Of a DNA stretch of 64,000 nucleotides, positions 23,201 through 33,501 are shown piece after piece. Source of the DNA: Catenaria anguillulae PL171 (lineage: Eukaryota; Blastocladiomycota; Blastocladiomycetes; Blastocladiales; Catenariaceae); NCBI GenBank assembly GCA_002102555.1, contig MCFL01000114.1, positions 1 through 64,000 of the forward strand. The letters run 5' to 3'. A program made the translations under genes and the position numbers. Position 1 is the stretch's first letter, and the number at the start of each line of letters is the position of its first letter. The notes under the pieces are model-generated. The model did not search any database. It was not told the DNA's origin and saw nothing but the letters and a program-made list of their open reading frames with translations.

Positions 23201-23681
23201 ACTGATGATTGGTATTGCTGGTGTGACGATTGTGTATGTATTCTTTGAATGGACGAGTCCAGATCGTGCCTCATTCTTGACAAAATGCAGTTTCCAATCA
23301 GTCAATGGCCGCCGGGACCTGCGCTGTCGTGTGCATCGACTTGCTGTACGTGCTCAAAACTGTCCCGATTGGCAGCCCCGGAAAAGCCTTCATGCGGATT
23401 GAATGCGCTTTTGATGGGCACAATCAGAAGTGATCAACCAAGGTTGAGACAGCAGAGGGCACAGAATGTCGGTGTGGCTCAATGACGCGTTCCTGCTCTC
23501 TCCAGCAAAACTCAATCTCAGGGCCAATTTGTTCGTCGACCAACAACCTTGTCAGCTTGGGTGGAGATCGAAGTTCTTTGAGTGGCGTGGGTTAAGTGCT
23601 CAAAAGGGTCGCGATCCCCCTCGACTCCCGACGGCAAAAGCAGATTAATTCAATATCCGTATTCGCTGAATCATCATCACC
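23201..23681. other. Intergenic
   Basis: Spacer between two tandem ART-like paralogues. No gene is supported. Confidence 0.4.
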
Positions 23682-24842
23682 ATGGACGCGACCATCAAAA
23701 AGGAACCAAAACTGACGGCCAAGGTCAAGCGCGAGCGCGACCTTGTTGAATCCGACTCGGACAACGACGCTCAAGTTCCTCTCAAGCGCCAGTATGTTGA
23801 GGCCAAAGTCAAGGTCGAGCCTGGGTCTTGGACGCCAGTCAAGCAAGAACAATCCAGGGCGGCATCTACGCTGGCCACTCCGCTCAAGACTCCCACGAAA
23901 TCATCGATTCCCACGACTTTTGTGTACCACTCGTGTATTAAGGGCGCCGCCCACGACTCATTCACAGCAACCGGCGATGCTCACTTCCCCACGGCACTGC
24001 GTTCCACGGGCACGCAAACCACGGCCAAGATCCGCTCCATTCAAAACCACGTCACCATGAAATGGGACCAGCCGCAACCCTCGCGCTACATTTCGTTTTC
24101 ATTGAGTCTTTCGTGGAGCATCTACAACCAGCTCAAGCACGAGTACATGTGCGGGACACTTGGTGACAAGCCCCGGTACACATCCGTGTGCACGCCCTGG
24201 ACGCTGTATGCACTCGAGGTTCCCACGAGCGAGCTGCACGCATTCGACGGCCGGTTCCCGTTGGCTAAAAACATGGCGAGTGCGGGCGAGCTGCAGTTTG
24301 GGTACTTGCAGAACCCAGTCAAGCGGTATGCAAAGGTGGTGATTGCGAGCGGATTAAGGCAGGCGTCTATTGATTGGTTTGCGGCCCAGTTTGACAAGGC
24401 CAAAGTCAAGGCGGCGGCAAAGGGAAAAGTGGTTGCGCCGACGTATCCTTACCGCGACTGGCTCAGGCATATCAGCAAGACAGCCCAGGGCGTCAAGTGG
24501 TTGCAGGTGGACACCACGGATCCCGTCAAGCTGTGGCGCGACGGCGAAAAGTCGGATGCACAGGTGGCCGAGGCCGTCAACAAGGCATTGGCCAAGAACC
24601 CAGTCCCCGAACGGTCAGTGTCAACATCGGCAGCCGAGGCGGCAGCGGCCGCACGCGACATGGCATTGGCGAGGCAACGTTTGTATCATCAAGCGGAACA
24701 GGACGCACGTCGGAAATCGAGGTACAATGGCAACAACTACAACATGGGGTATGGGACGGTTGCAGAGGCCCAGGAAGAGGAGGAGTTGCGTGCGCGTGGA
24801 ATTGATCCATACGGAGAAGAGTTGTGTTACGAATGGCTCTAA
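23682..24842 (+). CDS. ART-like (DUF7587-type) domain protein, intact (386 aa)
   Basis: Single exon from the ATG at 23682. The N-terminus has several SUMO-type psi-K-x-E motifs ('IKKEP', 'VKVEP', 'VKQEQ'). The domain, about residues 83-300, has 'TFVYHSCIKGAAHDSFTATG', 'RYISFSLSLSWSIYNQLKHE', 'CTPWTLYALEVPTSELHAFD', 'FGYLQNPVKRYAKVVIASGL' and 'YPYRDWLRHISKTAQGVKWL'. Here the Arg of the usual 'YR' is His ('VYHSC'), so a classical R-S-E ADP-ribosyltransferase site would be incomplete; the protein may be catalytically dead. The tail is Ala/Arg/Tyr/Asn-rich. It is the tandem paralogue of the gene at 21927 and lets its frameshift be located. Confidence 0.75.
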   Translation: MDATIKKEPKLTAKVKRERDLVESDSDNDAQVPLKRQYVEAKVKVEPGSWTPVKQEQSRAASTLATPLKTPTKSSIPTTFVYHSCIKGAAHDSFTATGDAHFPTALRSTGTQTTAKIRSIQNHVTMKWDQPQPSRYISFSLSLSWSIYNQLKHEYMCGTLGDKPRYTSVCTPWTLYALEVPTSELHAFDGRFPLAKNMASAGELQFGYLQNPVKRYAKVVIASGLRQASIDWFAAQFDKAKVKAAAKGKVVAPTYPYRDWLRHISKTAQGVKWLQVDTTDPVKLWRDGEKSDAQVAEAVNKALAKNPVPERSVSTSAAEAAAAARDMALARQRLYHQAEQDARRKSRYNGNNYNMGYGTVAEAQEEEELRARGIDPYGEELCYEWL

Positions 24843-24932
24843 TTCGCCCGAGCCAAACATTCATTGCCCCTTGATTCTGTCTATCTTTTTTGTCCGCGTC
24901 TCGTCTTTATTGAACGCATTCCTTTTGGGATG

Positions 24933-24977
24933 CAGTCACAGTCACAGTCAGTCACAGTCACAGTCACAGTCACAGTC
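24933..24977. repeat. (CAGTCA)n short tandem repeat
   Basis: About seven to eight CAGTCA units, with one phase slip near 24948, in the intergenic region just upstream of the gene at 25166. Confidence 0.85.
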
Positions 24978-25165
24978 CCGGTTACACTTCCATGGGTTGG
25001 TTGGAACGGAAGCTCGAGCTCGCCTTTTCAGTTGGCTCACACGCTCGACATAGACCCGACATATCGATTATTGAAGACTTGGAGGAAATAACCATTCTTG
25101 GAGCTCTCAATCTCAATGGGGTTTCTGCATCAAGTACGACATATGAATGCACAGATAAGTACGCA

Positions 25166-26689
25166 ATGACAACCCAACGCAATCCAGTAAAAATGACCCC
25201 GTCAACCCCACGCCGCCGCCGCCATGGCCCATCCCAAGCCGATGGCACTCGCACGACAGCACCCCAACACGGCGGGCAGCCCCGCCAACCACGACGCCGC
25301 GGACCACCGGCAACAAGAAACAAGGCAAAACCGGTCCAGCTGGACGACGGTCACGACGACGACGACGTGACCGAGCTCGAGGCCATGTTGGCCATGATTG
25401 AAGTGTCGGCCGCGGCGCTGCCGCGAGCGCATGTGTCCAAGGCAGCGGATCCAATGCATGGCGGGGGGGATGAGGATTCAGAGTCGCCAGTGGATGATGA
25501 GGAGGATCTGACCCGCCATGTCAAGACTGTGCATGTGCGCGGTAGCGACTCTACGACGGCCGCGAGTAGATCGACTGGTGGCGCCGTCGCGGTCGGCCGA
25601 CCGGTCAATGCCAGTTTCGACGACGATGAGATGCTGGTGAGTGATTCGGAGGGCAGCGACGACGACTTGGGCCAACCAAGTGTTCCCACTTCTCCTCGAC
25701 CGAATCCAACGCAAACCAATGCCAATCACCGGCAACATCGAGCCCGACAAAGGACACCCGAAACCAAATCGACAACCCGCTCCAAAACCAAGACTCCAGT
25801 CCAAGAGCCCACCGGCCAATTCATGGCCTTTGTTGGTAACATTTGTCCACACGCATGCAACGCGGACATCGTGTCCTTTATTCACTCGCTCACCGCAAAC
25901 GCATCTTTCATCAACCCGCGCCCAGCCCGTCCTCGCAAGCACATAACTGGAACCACATCAACGCCATCTTCGTCGCATGTTCGTGGCGTGTACGTGACAT
26001 TTGCATCCAATGCACATGCAGTTGACTTTGTCCAGCAAGTCAATTGCCTGAATGCCAAGCAATGTGTGCAGATTGCGGCCGAGGGAGAGCAGGGCAGGGT
26101 GTGGGTGAGTTATGTGGACCTCAAGACGGGAAAGCAGGTTGGGTGGCGTGCGCGGAATCAAGGGTCGCTGCATCCGGCAAACAAGGCCAAGATGGAAGAG
26201 TTGGCCTTGCAAACGAGAAAATCGTGGTGGTCGTCCCCTACCAAGCAAGAGTGGACACCGGCGGCGCCCGCCGCATCGCCGCCTCGTCATCGGACGCACA
26301 ATGGATCTCATGATGAACAGCAACAACTAGGTCCACAACCAAGCGCACACGCGCAAATGCCACCGCCTCTTCCGACTCCAGCGCGGCGTGTTCCGTGGCG
26401 GCCGCCCGGTGGACCGCTGGAAATGATGTCGACGGGTGTGGTTATGCCTGATCCAGTGCGGACGCCAAGACATGCGCTTGCCCAGGTATACCTCAAGCCC
26501 AAGCCATTGGCAAACCATGATCCCGTTACACCTGGGGTGACGATCATGGTCGAGGTGCAGGAAGCAGATGAAAGAGAGATTGACGAGGACAGGATGACGG
26601 CGAGCGAGGACGACGACGAGGATGTTGAGCATGTCGCGGGATCTGGGCAAGAAGGGGCGAGGGCTGGCCTGGGTCGAGTTGGATGGTGA
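25166..26689 (+). CDS. Single RRM-like domain protein with acidic disordered flanks
   Basis: The ATG at 25166 ('MTTQRNPVKMT') or 25193 is most likely. No introns needed. The N-terminus is basic/Pro-rich, then acidic ('DDGHDDDDVTELEAMLAM', 'SDSEGSDDDLGQP'). One RRM-like domain lies at about residues 220-305: 'GQFMAFVGNICPHACNADIV', 'RGVYVTFASNAHAVDFVQQV'. The C-terminal third is Pro-rich and disordered and ends with an acidic 'EDDDEDVEHV' stretch. It has no VLLP module. Alignment with the family rests on the beta-1 and beta-3 patterns and the helix 'AVDFVQQVNCL'. Function is unknown. Confidence 0.65.
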   Translation: MTTQRNPVKMTPSTPRRRRHGPSQADGTRTTAPQHGGQPRQPRRRGPPATRNKAKPVQLDDGHDDDDVTELEAMLAMIEVSAAALPRAHVSKAADPMHGGGDEDSESPVDDEEDLTRHVKTVHVRGSDSTTAASRSTGGAVAVGRPVNASFDDDEMLVSDSEGSDDDLGQPSVPTSPRPNPTQTNANHRQHRARQRTPETKSTTRSKTKTPVQEPTGQFMAFVGNICPHACNADIVSFIHSLTANASFINPRPARPRKHITGTTSTPSSSHVRGVYVTFASNAHAVDFVQQVNCLNAKQCVQIAAEGEQGRVWVSYVDLKTGKQVGWRARNQGSLHPANKAKMEELALQTRKSWWSSPTKQEWTPAAPAASPPRHRTHNGSHDEQQQLGPQPSAHAQMPPPLPTPARRVPWRPPGGPLEMMSTGVVMPDPVRTPRHALAQVYLKPKPLANHDPVTPGVTIMVEVQEADEREIDEDRMTASEDDDEDVEHVAGSGQEGARAGLGRVGW

Positions 26690-26806
26690 GATCCTGATCC
26701 TGATTCTGATCGAGTTCCGGTTCAAAAGTGAGGAGCCACATGTCCTAAATCATGATCACACAAGGTTTTCGGCAGAGTAATCAATACCGCCTGACACTGA
26801 CACTTG

Positions 26807-27949
26807 ATGCAATCATCCGTCGCTGCCGTTTCGCTGCCAGTTCCTCACAGAATGACCCAGACCAATGAGTCACCGGGTGCTGCCTCCGCCACCGTTGCCA
26901 ATCCTGACTCCCATCCGATGGATCATCAGCAGACGGGATCCGTGCCCGTGCTTGTGATGCTGCCTCCGCAACTGACCGTCCTCCAACCTGACGCCCTGAA
27001 TGCGGCCGCCCAAGCCGTCGCCAATGCACTCGCCCAGTCCCTCAACCTGCCCGCCGACCTGGCGTCGCAGCTCGCAGTCACCATCGCACCCAACCCTGCC
27101 GCAATGGGCTTTTTTCACGCATCAGCATGTACTTCCGCATTGGCATCTGTGCTCACACCCGCTGCTATGTCGGCTTCGTTACCTGCCATCCAGCCCAAAA
27201 CCGCGCCCCAGCCTTCGGTTCCGGTGCCCCGCTCTGCCCACCACCAACGTGTCACCATTGACAACACTTACGAGTCGCTCAACCGCACATACAATACATT
27301 TTACGTCAACATGAAAAACATCCGCCCCTCGGTCACTCCGGACAAAGTCCTCGACTTCTTCACCCACATCTGCCCGCTCTCGCTGGTCCACATCCACCTT
27401 CCCGATCGCCCCACCAAGTTCCCTGGACGCAAGGCCGTGCTCGTGTTCAACGACAAGTACGACGCAGATGCCTTCTACCACCAACTCACGCTGCGTGTCG
27501 AGACGGGCGAGCTCGACGAGGTGTTTGCGCTGACGCAAGCAGACATGGATGCGTGGGCAAGGCAGTTTCCGCAGCTTGCGGGCGACGATCCTTTCGGGTA
27601 TAAGCGTGTGCCGTTGCGGTTGGATGTGTCGAGGCATACCATGCCGGTGCCGCAGCCGATTGTGGGCCCGAATGCCGCACCTGTTGCGTCTGCGTCGGGG
27701 GCGAATGGGTGGGTGGGTGTTGAGTCGTGGCGGCCAAGCGCGCGTATGGCGACGAGGGTTGATGAGCCAATGAAGGTGGCGAATTGGAGGAGGAAGAAAG
27801 ATGAGCAGCAAGAGGTTGTCGCTGCGCAGGACGAACAAGAGTCATCGTCGTCATCGTCGCCAAGTAGCGAGGATGACGAAGAGGAAAAGGAGGACGAAAA
27901 GGATCGGGGCGGATGGTTGCCGGCTCGAGCGCGTGCGAGCAGAAACTAG
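26807..27949 (+). CDS. VLLP + RRM-like protein (380 aa)
   Basis: ATG at 26807; a second Met 15 codons on ('MTQTNESPG') is also reasonable. VLLP module at about 45-100: 'VPVLVMLPPQLTVLQPDALN', 'LASQLAVTIAPNP'. RRM-like domain at about 163-245: 'FYVNMKNIRPSVTPDKVLDF', 'PGRKAVLVFNDKYDADAFYH'. The C-terminus carries a Trp/Arg motif region ('VGVESWRPSARM'), then a Ser run followed by an acidic block ('SSEDDEEEKEDEKD') and a basic tail. No introns. The domain pair is the same as in the genes at 34772 and 48636, but much shorter. Confidence 0.75.
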   Translation: MQSSVAAVSLPVPHRMTQTNESPGAASATVANPDSHPMDHQQTGSVPVLVMLPPQLTVLQPDALNAAAQAVANALAQSLNLPADLASQLAVTIAPNPAAMGFFHASACTSALASVLTPAAMSASLPAIQPKTAPQPSVPVPRSAHHQRVTIDNTYESLNRTYNTFYVNMKNIRPSVTPDKVLDFFTHICPLSLVHIHLPDRPTKFPGRKAVLVFNDKYDADAFYHQLTLRVETGELDEVFALTQADMDAWARQFPQLAGDDPFGYKRVPLRLDVSRHTMPVPQPIVGPNAAPVASASGANGWVGVESWRPSARMATRVDEPMKVANWRRKKDEQQEVVAAQDEQESSSSSSPSSEDDEEEKEDEKDRGGWLPARARASRN

Positions 27950-28131
27950 ACATGTGGGTTGTATCAATCGTGAAAGATCGCATAGCACGAATACAGTCAT
28001 CATCATTATCCTCAGCATAGCTTATGCTGGGCATTGTGATGTTATTCGTGCATGAGCAAGTAAAAGATGCACATGGGACAGTGCCCCAACGCAATCGCTT
28101 CCCATTACAAAGTGGGCAATGCCTGCCACTA

Positions 28132-29544
28132 TCAGATCTCCCCTTCTTCGTACGCTTTCAATAGCAATCTGTACGAAATGATCTTCAGGATGTATTCGCA
28201 ATGTTCTCGGGGATACGACTTTGCCGCGGACCAAAGATTTTCAATCGCTGACGTCCAATGGGTAGGTACATATAAGGGTGCGAGAACATGAGACACGTAT
28301 GGTTGAGCTTGAGCTGGGCAATAGTACGACATGGGAACGGCAATCCTGAGCTCGCCATGGCACTCGCAAACAAAAGAAGAGATCATGCTGCCGTTTCCGC
28401 GACTCTTCTTCTTGAGGGAATGCGACCACCGAGGCATCCAAAACACCGTCTTCCCATCATTTGCCATGAACGTGCACTCGTCGTGGTACACGGGAAGGAG
28501 CAAACAGGTCCTGGTAGCCAAGTCTGGGTCAACCATGCGAGACACTTGCAAGTGCTTGCCACCGGCGCACCGCTTGCAGCTCTTGCCACACACGACATCA
28601 TGCCCCACTGCGTCCGTGACGATTGTGGCCAGCGCACACTTGTCCAGGGCATCAAACTCGGCACGGGTCATGTACGACTCCTCAACTTTGCGGGTGCAGG
28701 TCGCAGAGGCGTCCATTGCCGAAATGAAGGCGTTGCGAGCAGCAATGACGTCGTCACGGCATGTACTGTCAGTGTAGGCGCCCTTTGTGTCCGTTCCATA
28801 GACCCATCCAAGAGCCCGAAGCCACCGTTTTGCCGTGCGAATGGACATGCTTGATGGACCACATGTTTGCATGGCCAGACTGGTCATGGCGTCGGCTCGA
28901 AACTTGGGCACGAGAATGGCGGAAAGCAAACGCGAGTGGCTTGGCAGTGCCGCGAGGTTGCTCGCGAAGCCATTCACGCATCTTGTCCATGGAAGAGCTG
29001 AGCAGCTCGGGGCCTTGCTTGGATCGATTGCCACCGCTCATACGCTTGCGCAACAAGTTGGTCCGTAAAAGGGAAAGGTATTCCGATTTGACCACGCCGT
29101 GGCGACTGTCATGCAGAAAGGCACGGGAAGAGGCGAGTTTGCGCGCGGTAACCTTGCCGTAGTTATCAACCGGTAGTAGCAATACAAGTGCACTGCCAAA
29201 ACCCGCCTGAATTGAGTGCGGTTCAGCGCCGTTAGGCCGTCCGTGGCAAGAAGAGGGCTGACGGCTTGGAGAACCTTGGCGATTTCTTGCCGCTCGGTTT
29301 CCGTGACGGGGATGTGTTGTGCATCCGCTCACTGCCATGGCAGGCGTCGTATTTCAACGTGTGCGCAGCCGGCGGCTTTGGAGACGTCGGAGACCCGGCC
29401 GGCTCGACAGGACACGGCGCTTGGGAAAGGAGACGAATCTGGGTCTGGGTCTGGGTCTGGGGCGGACGTGCGGGGCAGTTTTCTTGACGGCGGCTTGGCA
29501 ACGGACTTGCGGGCAACTGGGTCAGACGTTGTATACTGATCCAT
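28132..29544 (-). mobile_element. Decayed DDE-type transposase gene (Tc1/mariner or IS630-like fungal family)
   Basis: The uninterrupted core (29034-28132) reads 'AKRWLRALGWVYGTDTKGAY', an acidic catalytic-type 'YHDECTFMANDGKTVFWMPR' and 'NGSMISSFVCECHGEL'. This matches, from memory, a DDE transposase family common in basidiomycetes in which 'DES/CTFxAND' holds a catalytic Asp. Upstream the frame continues to 29544 ('MDQYTTSDPVARKS') but with an in-frame TGA just before 'ADAQHIPVTETERQE' and two frame changes (near 29175 and 29000). Terminal inverted repeats were not identified by eye. It is therefore an inactive copy unless the stops are sequence errors. It is the only clear transposon in the window and lies between the RRM-like group and the disrupted kinase gene. 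Confidence 0.65.
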
Positions 29545-30422
29545 GCCAAAGACTCAAGACGACATAGGCACATACTTTATTGACTGCCTGGTGATCGGCA
29601 ATGTGCCCTGAACCCTCCGATCCTCCTTGACCAGCACTCTTGACAAGTGAGCGAACGTGTTGGTTGGCTGTAGCTTTGCCGACGCCCCGATGTCGCCCCG
29701 CCATTGTTTTTCGCTCTCTCGTCTCCCATCCTCAATTCAGCTTGCACAGTGCATATCTCTATCGGTATTCGCAAACCGTTCACGTGCTTCCCAGGCTACG
29801 GTGACAGGACGACCATCGCTCGCTCTGCCAACACGTTCAGTCCCGCTTCCTCACACAGCACAATGAGACGGCGCTCCCCGGTCACAAGCTGCGTTGGCCT
29901 GGACAACTTTGGCCGCAACATTGACCGGTGACAGACACGGAGCATATGGGTGACGCTGTCTGCAGGTATCCTCTCGATCTTTGTACCCCTGGCGCCACAC
30001 TCTGGATCTCAGTATCATACCCCTGTCTCAACCCTCAAGGCTCGATTTCAGCCTCAAATTGACCCCCATTGCTTCAAGCTCCGCACCAAGTCCCAAGATT
30101 TTTTCACCCGCTTTCCCAAGCTCTCGCTCTCTGCATCATCTCTCCATAAACTCGCCATGAACCAGGACCGAATTGCCTCGGATCACGACCCGCCCCGGTG
30201 CTCACGGCCGTGTCCGACACTGGCACCATCATCCCCCCACTCGACTTGGATGCCCACGGCCAAGGATCAACCCGCTCTCGCTCTGCAACGCAGCGGCTGG
30301 CATACAAATGGACGTAGGGCACCCGCGAGGCTGACGACGGCTTGCCGACAGCATCATCAAACCCCTTCAACTCCTCTTCAGTCCTTGTCGCTTCCTTGTA
30401 CTTGCAGTACTCCATCTCTACA
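29545..30422. other. Intergenic
   Basis: Short Pro/Ser/Arg frames on both strands, none with recognisable domains. The region separates the transposase remnant from the Ser/Arg-rich region. Confidence 0.35.
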
Positions 30423-31512
30423 ATGTCCTCCTACCGCTCGTATCACAGCTGGTCTCGTGATTATGGATGTGATCGCTCTGCATCTCGAGATCGTGGTCAT
30501 TCACGTGGGCACGGGGTTTCCCGCTCTCCCAATCACCGTCGTTTCGCATCTCTCAACACCGACCATTGGGATCACTACTCGCCTTCGCGGTCCCGTAGCC
30601 CCGTCATTGGCAAGCCGACCTCGGACCAGGCCGTTGAAACCCGGGTCCATGGCTCATTGACTTGGGCGTTGAACATGAAGAAGACCAATACGATCACGAC
30701 ATGACGCAAGAGATTGGCGAGGGTTCAAGTGCCGTCGCTAGCATTAAATGGGCAACGGACGGGCCATGGATCGATGCCGGTGATTGGCCGCCCGTTTCTG
30801 CCGAGGATGCCGGCATGGTCGACGGGCAATTCGGTAACGATTTGGCAAGCGTCGCGGCACCAGCAGAGTCGAATGACGAGGCCGCGGGTGCGGGCGTTCT
30901 CGCTGCGTTGCAAGATTGGCAAGCATCGCTTGCCACCATCCGTTGGGCCCTGCAGCGGTTCATTCCCGAAACGGCCCTGCAAGTGCCGTCCACCGACGAG
31001 GCCGTGTTGCATCGATGCCAAGCTGCCCAGATGCGTCAACGGGTTTGCAAGCACGTCCTTGGCGTGCTTGCATCTTTCAAGATTCGCATTGCCATTGGAA
31101 TTTTGGTGCCGCGCCGCGCCGTTGGCCAAAGGACATGGTGGCCGCCTTTGCAGGTGCATATCGCAATATGTACCATGAGGAGGAGCTTTGGCTGCTAAAG
31201 CGTGAAGCGAACAAGCGCATCGCGAACTCGAGTCGCTCAGCATCACCTTCTTGTGCTCTCGACCCTGCCCTGCGCTCGCCCTCACACTCTTGTGCTCTCC
31301 ACTCGGCCCTGCGCCCACCGTCACCTTCCCACACCCTCCCTCCTCTCGTCGGCATGCGAGCCACCTTTCCATCAATTGCTTCCCCACCTTTCGCAGCCAC
31401 CCGCGCCATTCAATATTCAACAAATCCGGGACCAGCGATGTCCGCGCCAGCAGCCGCCCCTGGCTCCCAGACATACGGCCAGAGCTTTCCACTAGCGGCA
31501 TCAGTGCAGTAG
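30423..31512 (+). CDS. Ser/Arg-rich coding region with frame changes, maybe the N-terminal part of the kinase-like gene
   Basis: ATG at 30423 ('MSSYRSYHSWSRDYG'). The first part is Ser/Arg/Tyr/His-rich ('SRDRGHSRGHGVSRSP'). A frame change near 30650 leads into an acidic region ('GVEHEEDQYDHDMTQEIGEG'), then a helical part with 'LQDWQASLATIRWALQRFIP' and 'RQRVCKHVLGVLASFKIRIA'. A second change at a T run near 31103 continues into 'WPKDMVAAFAGAYRNMYHEE' and a Ser/Pro tail with the near-repeat 'CALDPALRSPSHS'/'CALHSALRPPSPS'. Both changes have the sign of a missing base. Whether this joins the kinase downstream is unclear. Confidence 0.4.
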
Positions 31513-31519
31513 GATCAAC

Positions 31520-33192
31520 GTGCTTCATTCCAATCACTGTCACCGCCGCTTTTTGTTCCCACTTCCACCACCTCTGCCGCCAACGGCCAAATTTCGGCTT
31601 CGAACGCTTTACCCAGACACTACACCACTCGGGACACATCCCATCAAAACCGTGTCGCCCCTTCTTCACACCAATCTGCACCTGCACGTCCCACACATGG
31701 TACATCCACACAAGATTTCGCTTCTCGGTCTCATACACTGCCAACCACCGCGGCCGCCTCGGCCTTCCCTCCATACATCATTCAACCCCAAAGTGTTTCA
31801 AGCTGGACCGGGCGGCATCCAGGTAACCGCCAAGATCTACGCCAATGGCATCGTCATTCATCCCACGACGTCTGACTACCCGCACTCGTCGGACCTTGAC
31901 GAGTCCACAAGCAATCGTTGTATTGGTCGTCTTGTCAACTTCATCATGGCTGGCGCCCACGACTTGACAATGGAAGCGGTCACCTTCAATGTACGTTTGT
32001 CGATTCGCATGCATGTGCTTGATCTGTTCTAACCACATTGCCCTTTTCCTAGATTCAATACAGCCTCGGAGCATGAACGTCTTGTGGACAGCACTCAAGA
32101 TTATGATCTGCATCTTTGTATTGGGCGGCGTTTCCGCTTTGTCTCTCAACTGGGCCAGTACGTCCATGCTGTCTCGTGACCTCGCGAAGGCTAGAAAAAG
32201 CGCTGTTCCCGTCGCTCACTTGAGCGTCCAATCTTGTACATACTTGCATAGGGGCGGTTATGGTTCAGTCTCTCATGCCGTGGACCGCATCTCAGGCAAA
32301 ATCGTGGCCCTCAAAATCGTTTCCAAGAAAATTGCACGCGTCCCGCCCCGCCACCCCACTGGCACAGAGCCTGTCGAGTTTGCGCTCATGCGCCGATGCT
32401 AGCATGTGTGTCAGAGTGTTTGCCAATTTCACGCCTGATGGATTTCTCACTGCTCAATTCCTTGCCCAGCCCAATGTCGTCGAAGTGTACAATTGGGCCG
32501 AGACTGATAAGTCTCTGGTCATTGTCATGGAGCTGTATGCTTGTTTTCTGCAATCTTTGCAATCATCTCGGTTTGCTCACAATCGGATCGCGTGAGTTTA
32601 TAGCATCGAGGGGATCGAGCTGGGCGAATACGTCTACAAGAAACGGCCGCTCTCGGAACTCGACATCCTTTTGATTGGATGGCAGTTGCTTTTCGTTCTC
32701 GCTGTGCGTACTCTAGCTTTTTGTTCCTGGATTAAGCCCTCCTTTGCATCTCACTAAGAACAGCGTGTGTGTTCTCTAATTCAGCACTTGGCCAAGCTGC
32801 ATGTTGTTCATCTCGACTTGAAGCCCAAAAATATCATGATTGAGCACTTCCCGGACACTCAACCGCTTGTCAAGGTTGTCGACTTTGGCGTTGCCAAGGA
32901 CCTGCTTGCCTCTGCTCCCGTCGCTGCCCCTCATGTCGCCGGTCAATTCGCGTCGCACTTGGTGGGCAATATCCCAACCGCCGCCAACTTTTCTTCTTCT
33001 GACCCCCACGGAGCGCGGGCCGTGACCTTGCCACTCCAAAAGGCGCTCGACCCACACCAAATTGCAATTGTCAAGTCGGCGGACAGCACTGCGCCCGCCA
33101 GGATCTCTGCGCTGACGCCACGGCCAAACAACCTGCGCTCAACGCCGACGATTTCGGTGACGCCCACGACTCGGAGCCCATGGTGGAAATGA
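31520..33192 (+). CDS. Protein kinase-like gene, C-lobe truncated
   Basis: Kinase motifs appear in order over several exons: glycine loop 'GGYGSVSHA'; VAIK-type 'GKIVALKIVSKK'; hinge 'KSLVIVMEL'; then 'IEGIELGEYVYKKRPLSELD'; catalytic loop 'HLDLKPKNIM' (HRD changed to HLD); and 'VVDFGVAKD'. Clear introns are 32176-32251 (phase 2) and 32704-32784 (phase 0); one more starts near 32537 and ends at 32606. After DFG the sequence becomes Ala/Ser/Pro-rich and ends at 33192 with no activation-segment APE, no alpha-F Asp and no C-lobe. Upstream lie a disordered region and a short conserved-looking stretch ('RRFRFVSQLGQYVHAVS'). Either a pseudogene or an atypical pseudokinase. A frame change near 32400 is also needed. 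Confidence 0.5.
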
Positions 33193-33338
33193 CGGCCAAT
33201 GTTGGCACGTTTCATGCAATGACGACCCCGTGAATGTAGATGGCGTCAATCAAGTTGTAGGGCTCAATATCCATGGCGCCTGGATGTGTCAAGTTGCACT
33301 TGTCCTCCTTGTATGAAGCCTGTATCGGTTGCATTGTT

Positions 33339-33346
33339 TATAAATA
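33339..33346 (+). promoter_or_regulatory. TATA-box candidate (TATAAATA)
   Basis: A good TATA consensus about 155 bp upstream of the ATG at 33502 in an otherwise gene-free 310-bp spacer. Confidence 0.4.
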
Positions 33347-33501
33347 CGAGTCCACACGCACTGTGCCCCATAGTCTCAGTCGGTGATCGCTTGTGTTATT
33401 TCAACACAAAGGTCATGGAATGACAAGAGGCCCAGTCAAATTACTCGTTGCAAAAGAATCATACTCGACCAAAAGACTCACACCATTCCGTCCAGTCACA
33501 A

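Noticed and set aside
30725-31774. 349-residue minus-strand open frame
   Set aside because: Considered as an alternative to the Ser/Arg-rich plus-strand region. The Trp/Arg/Cys-rich composition has no motif, and the plus strand has consistent helical and disordered segments.
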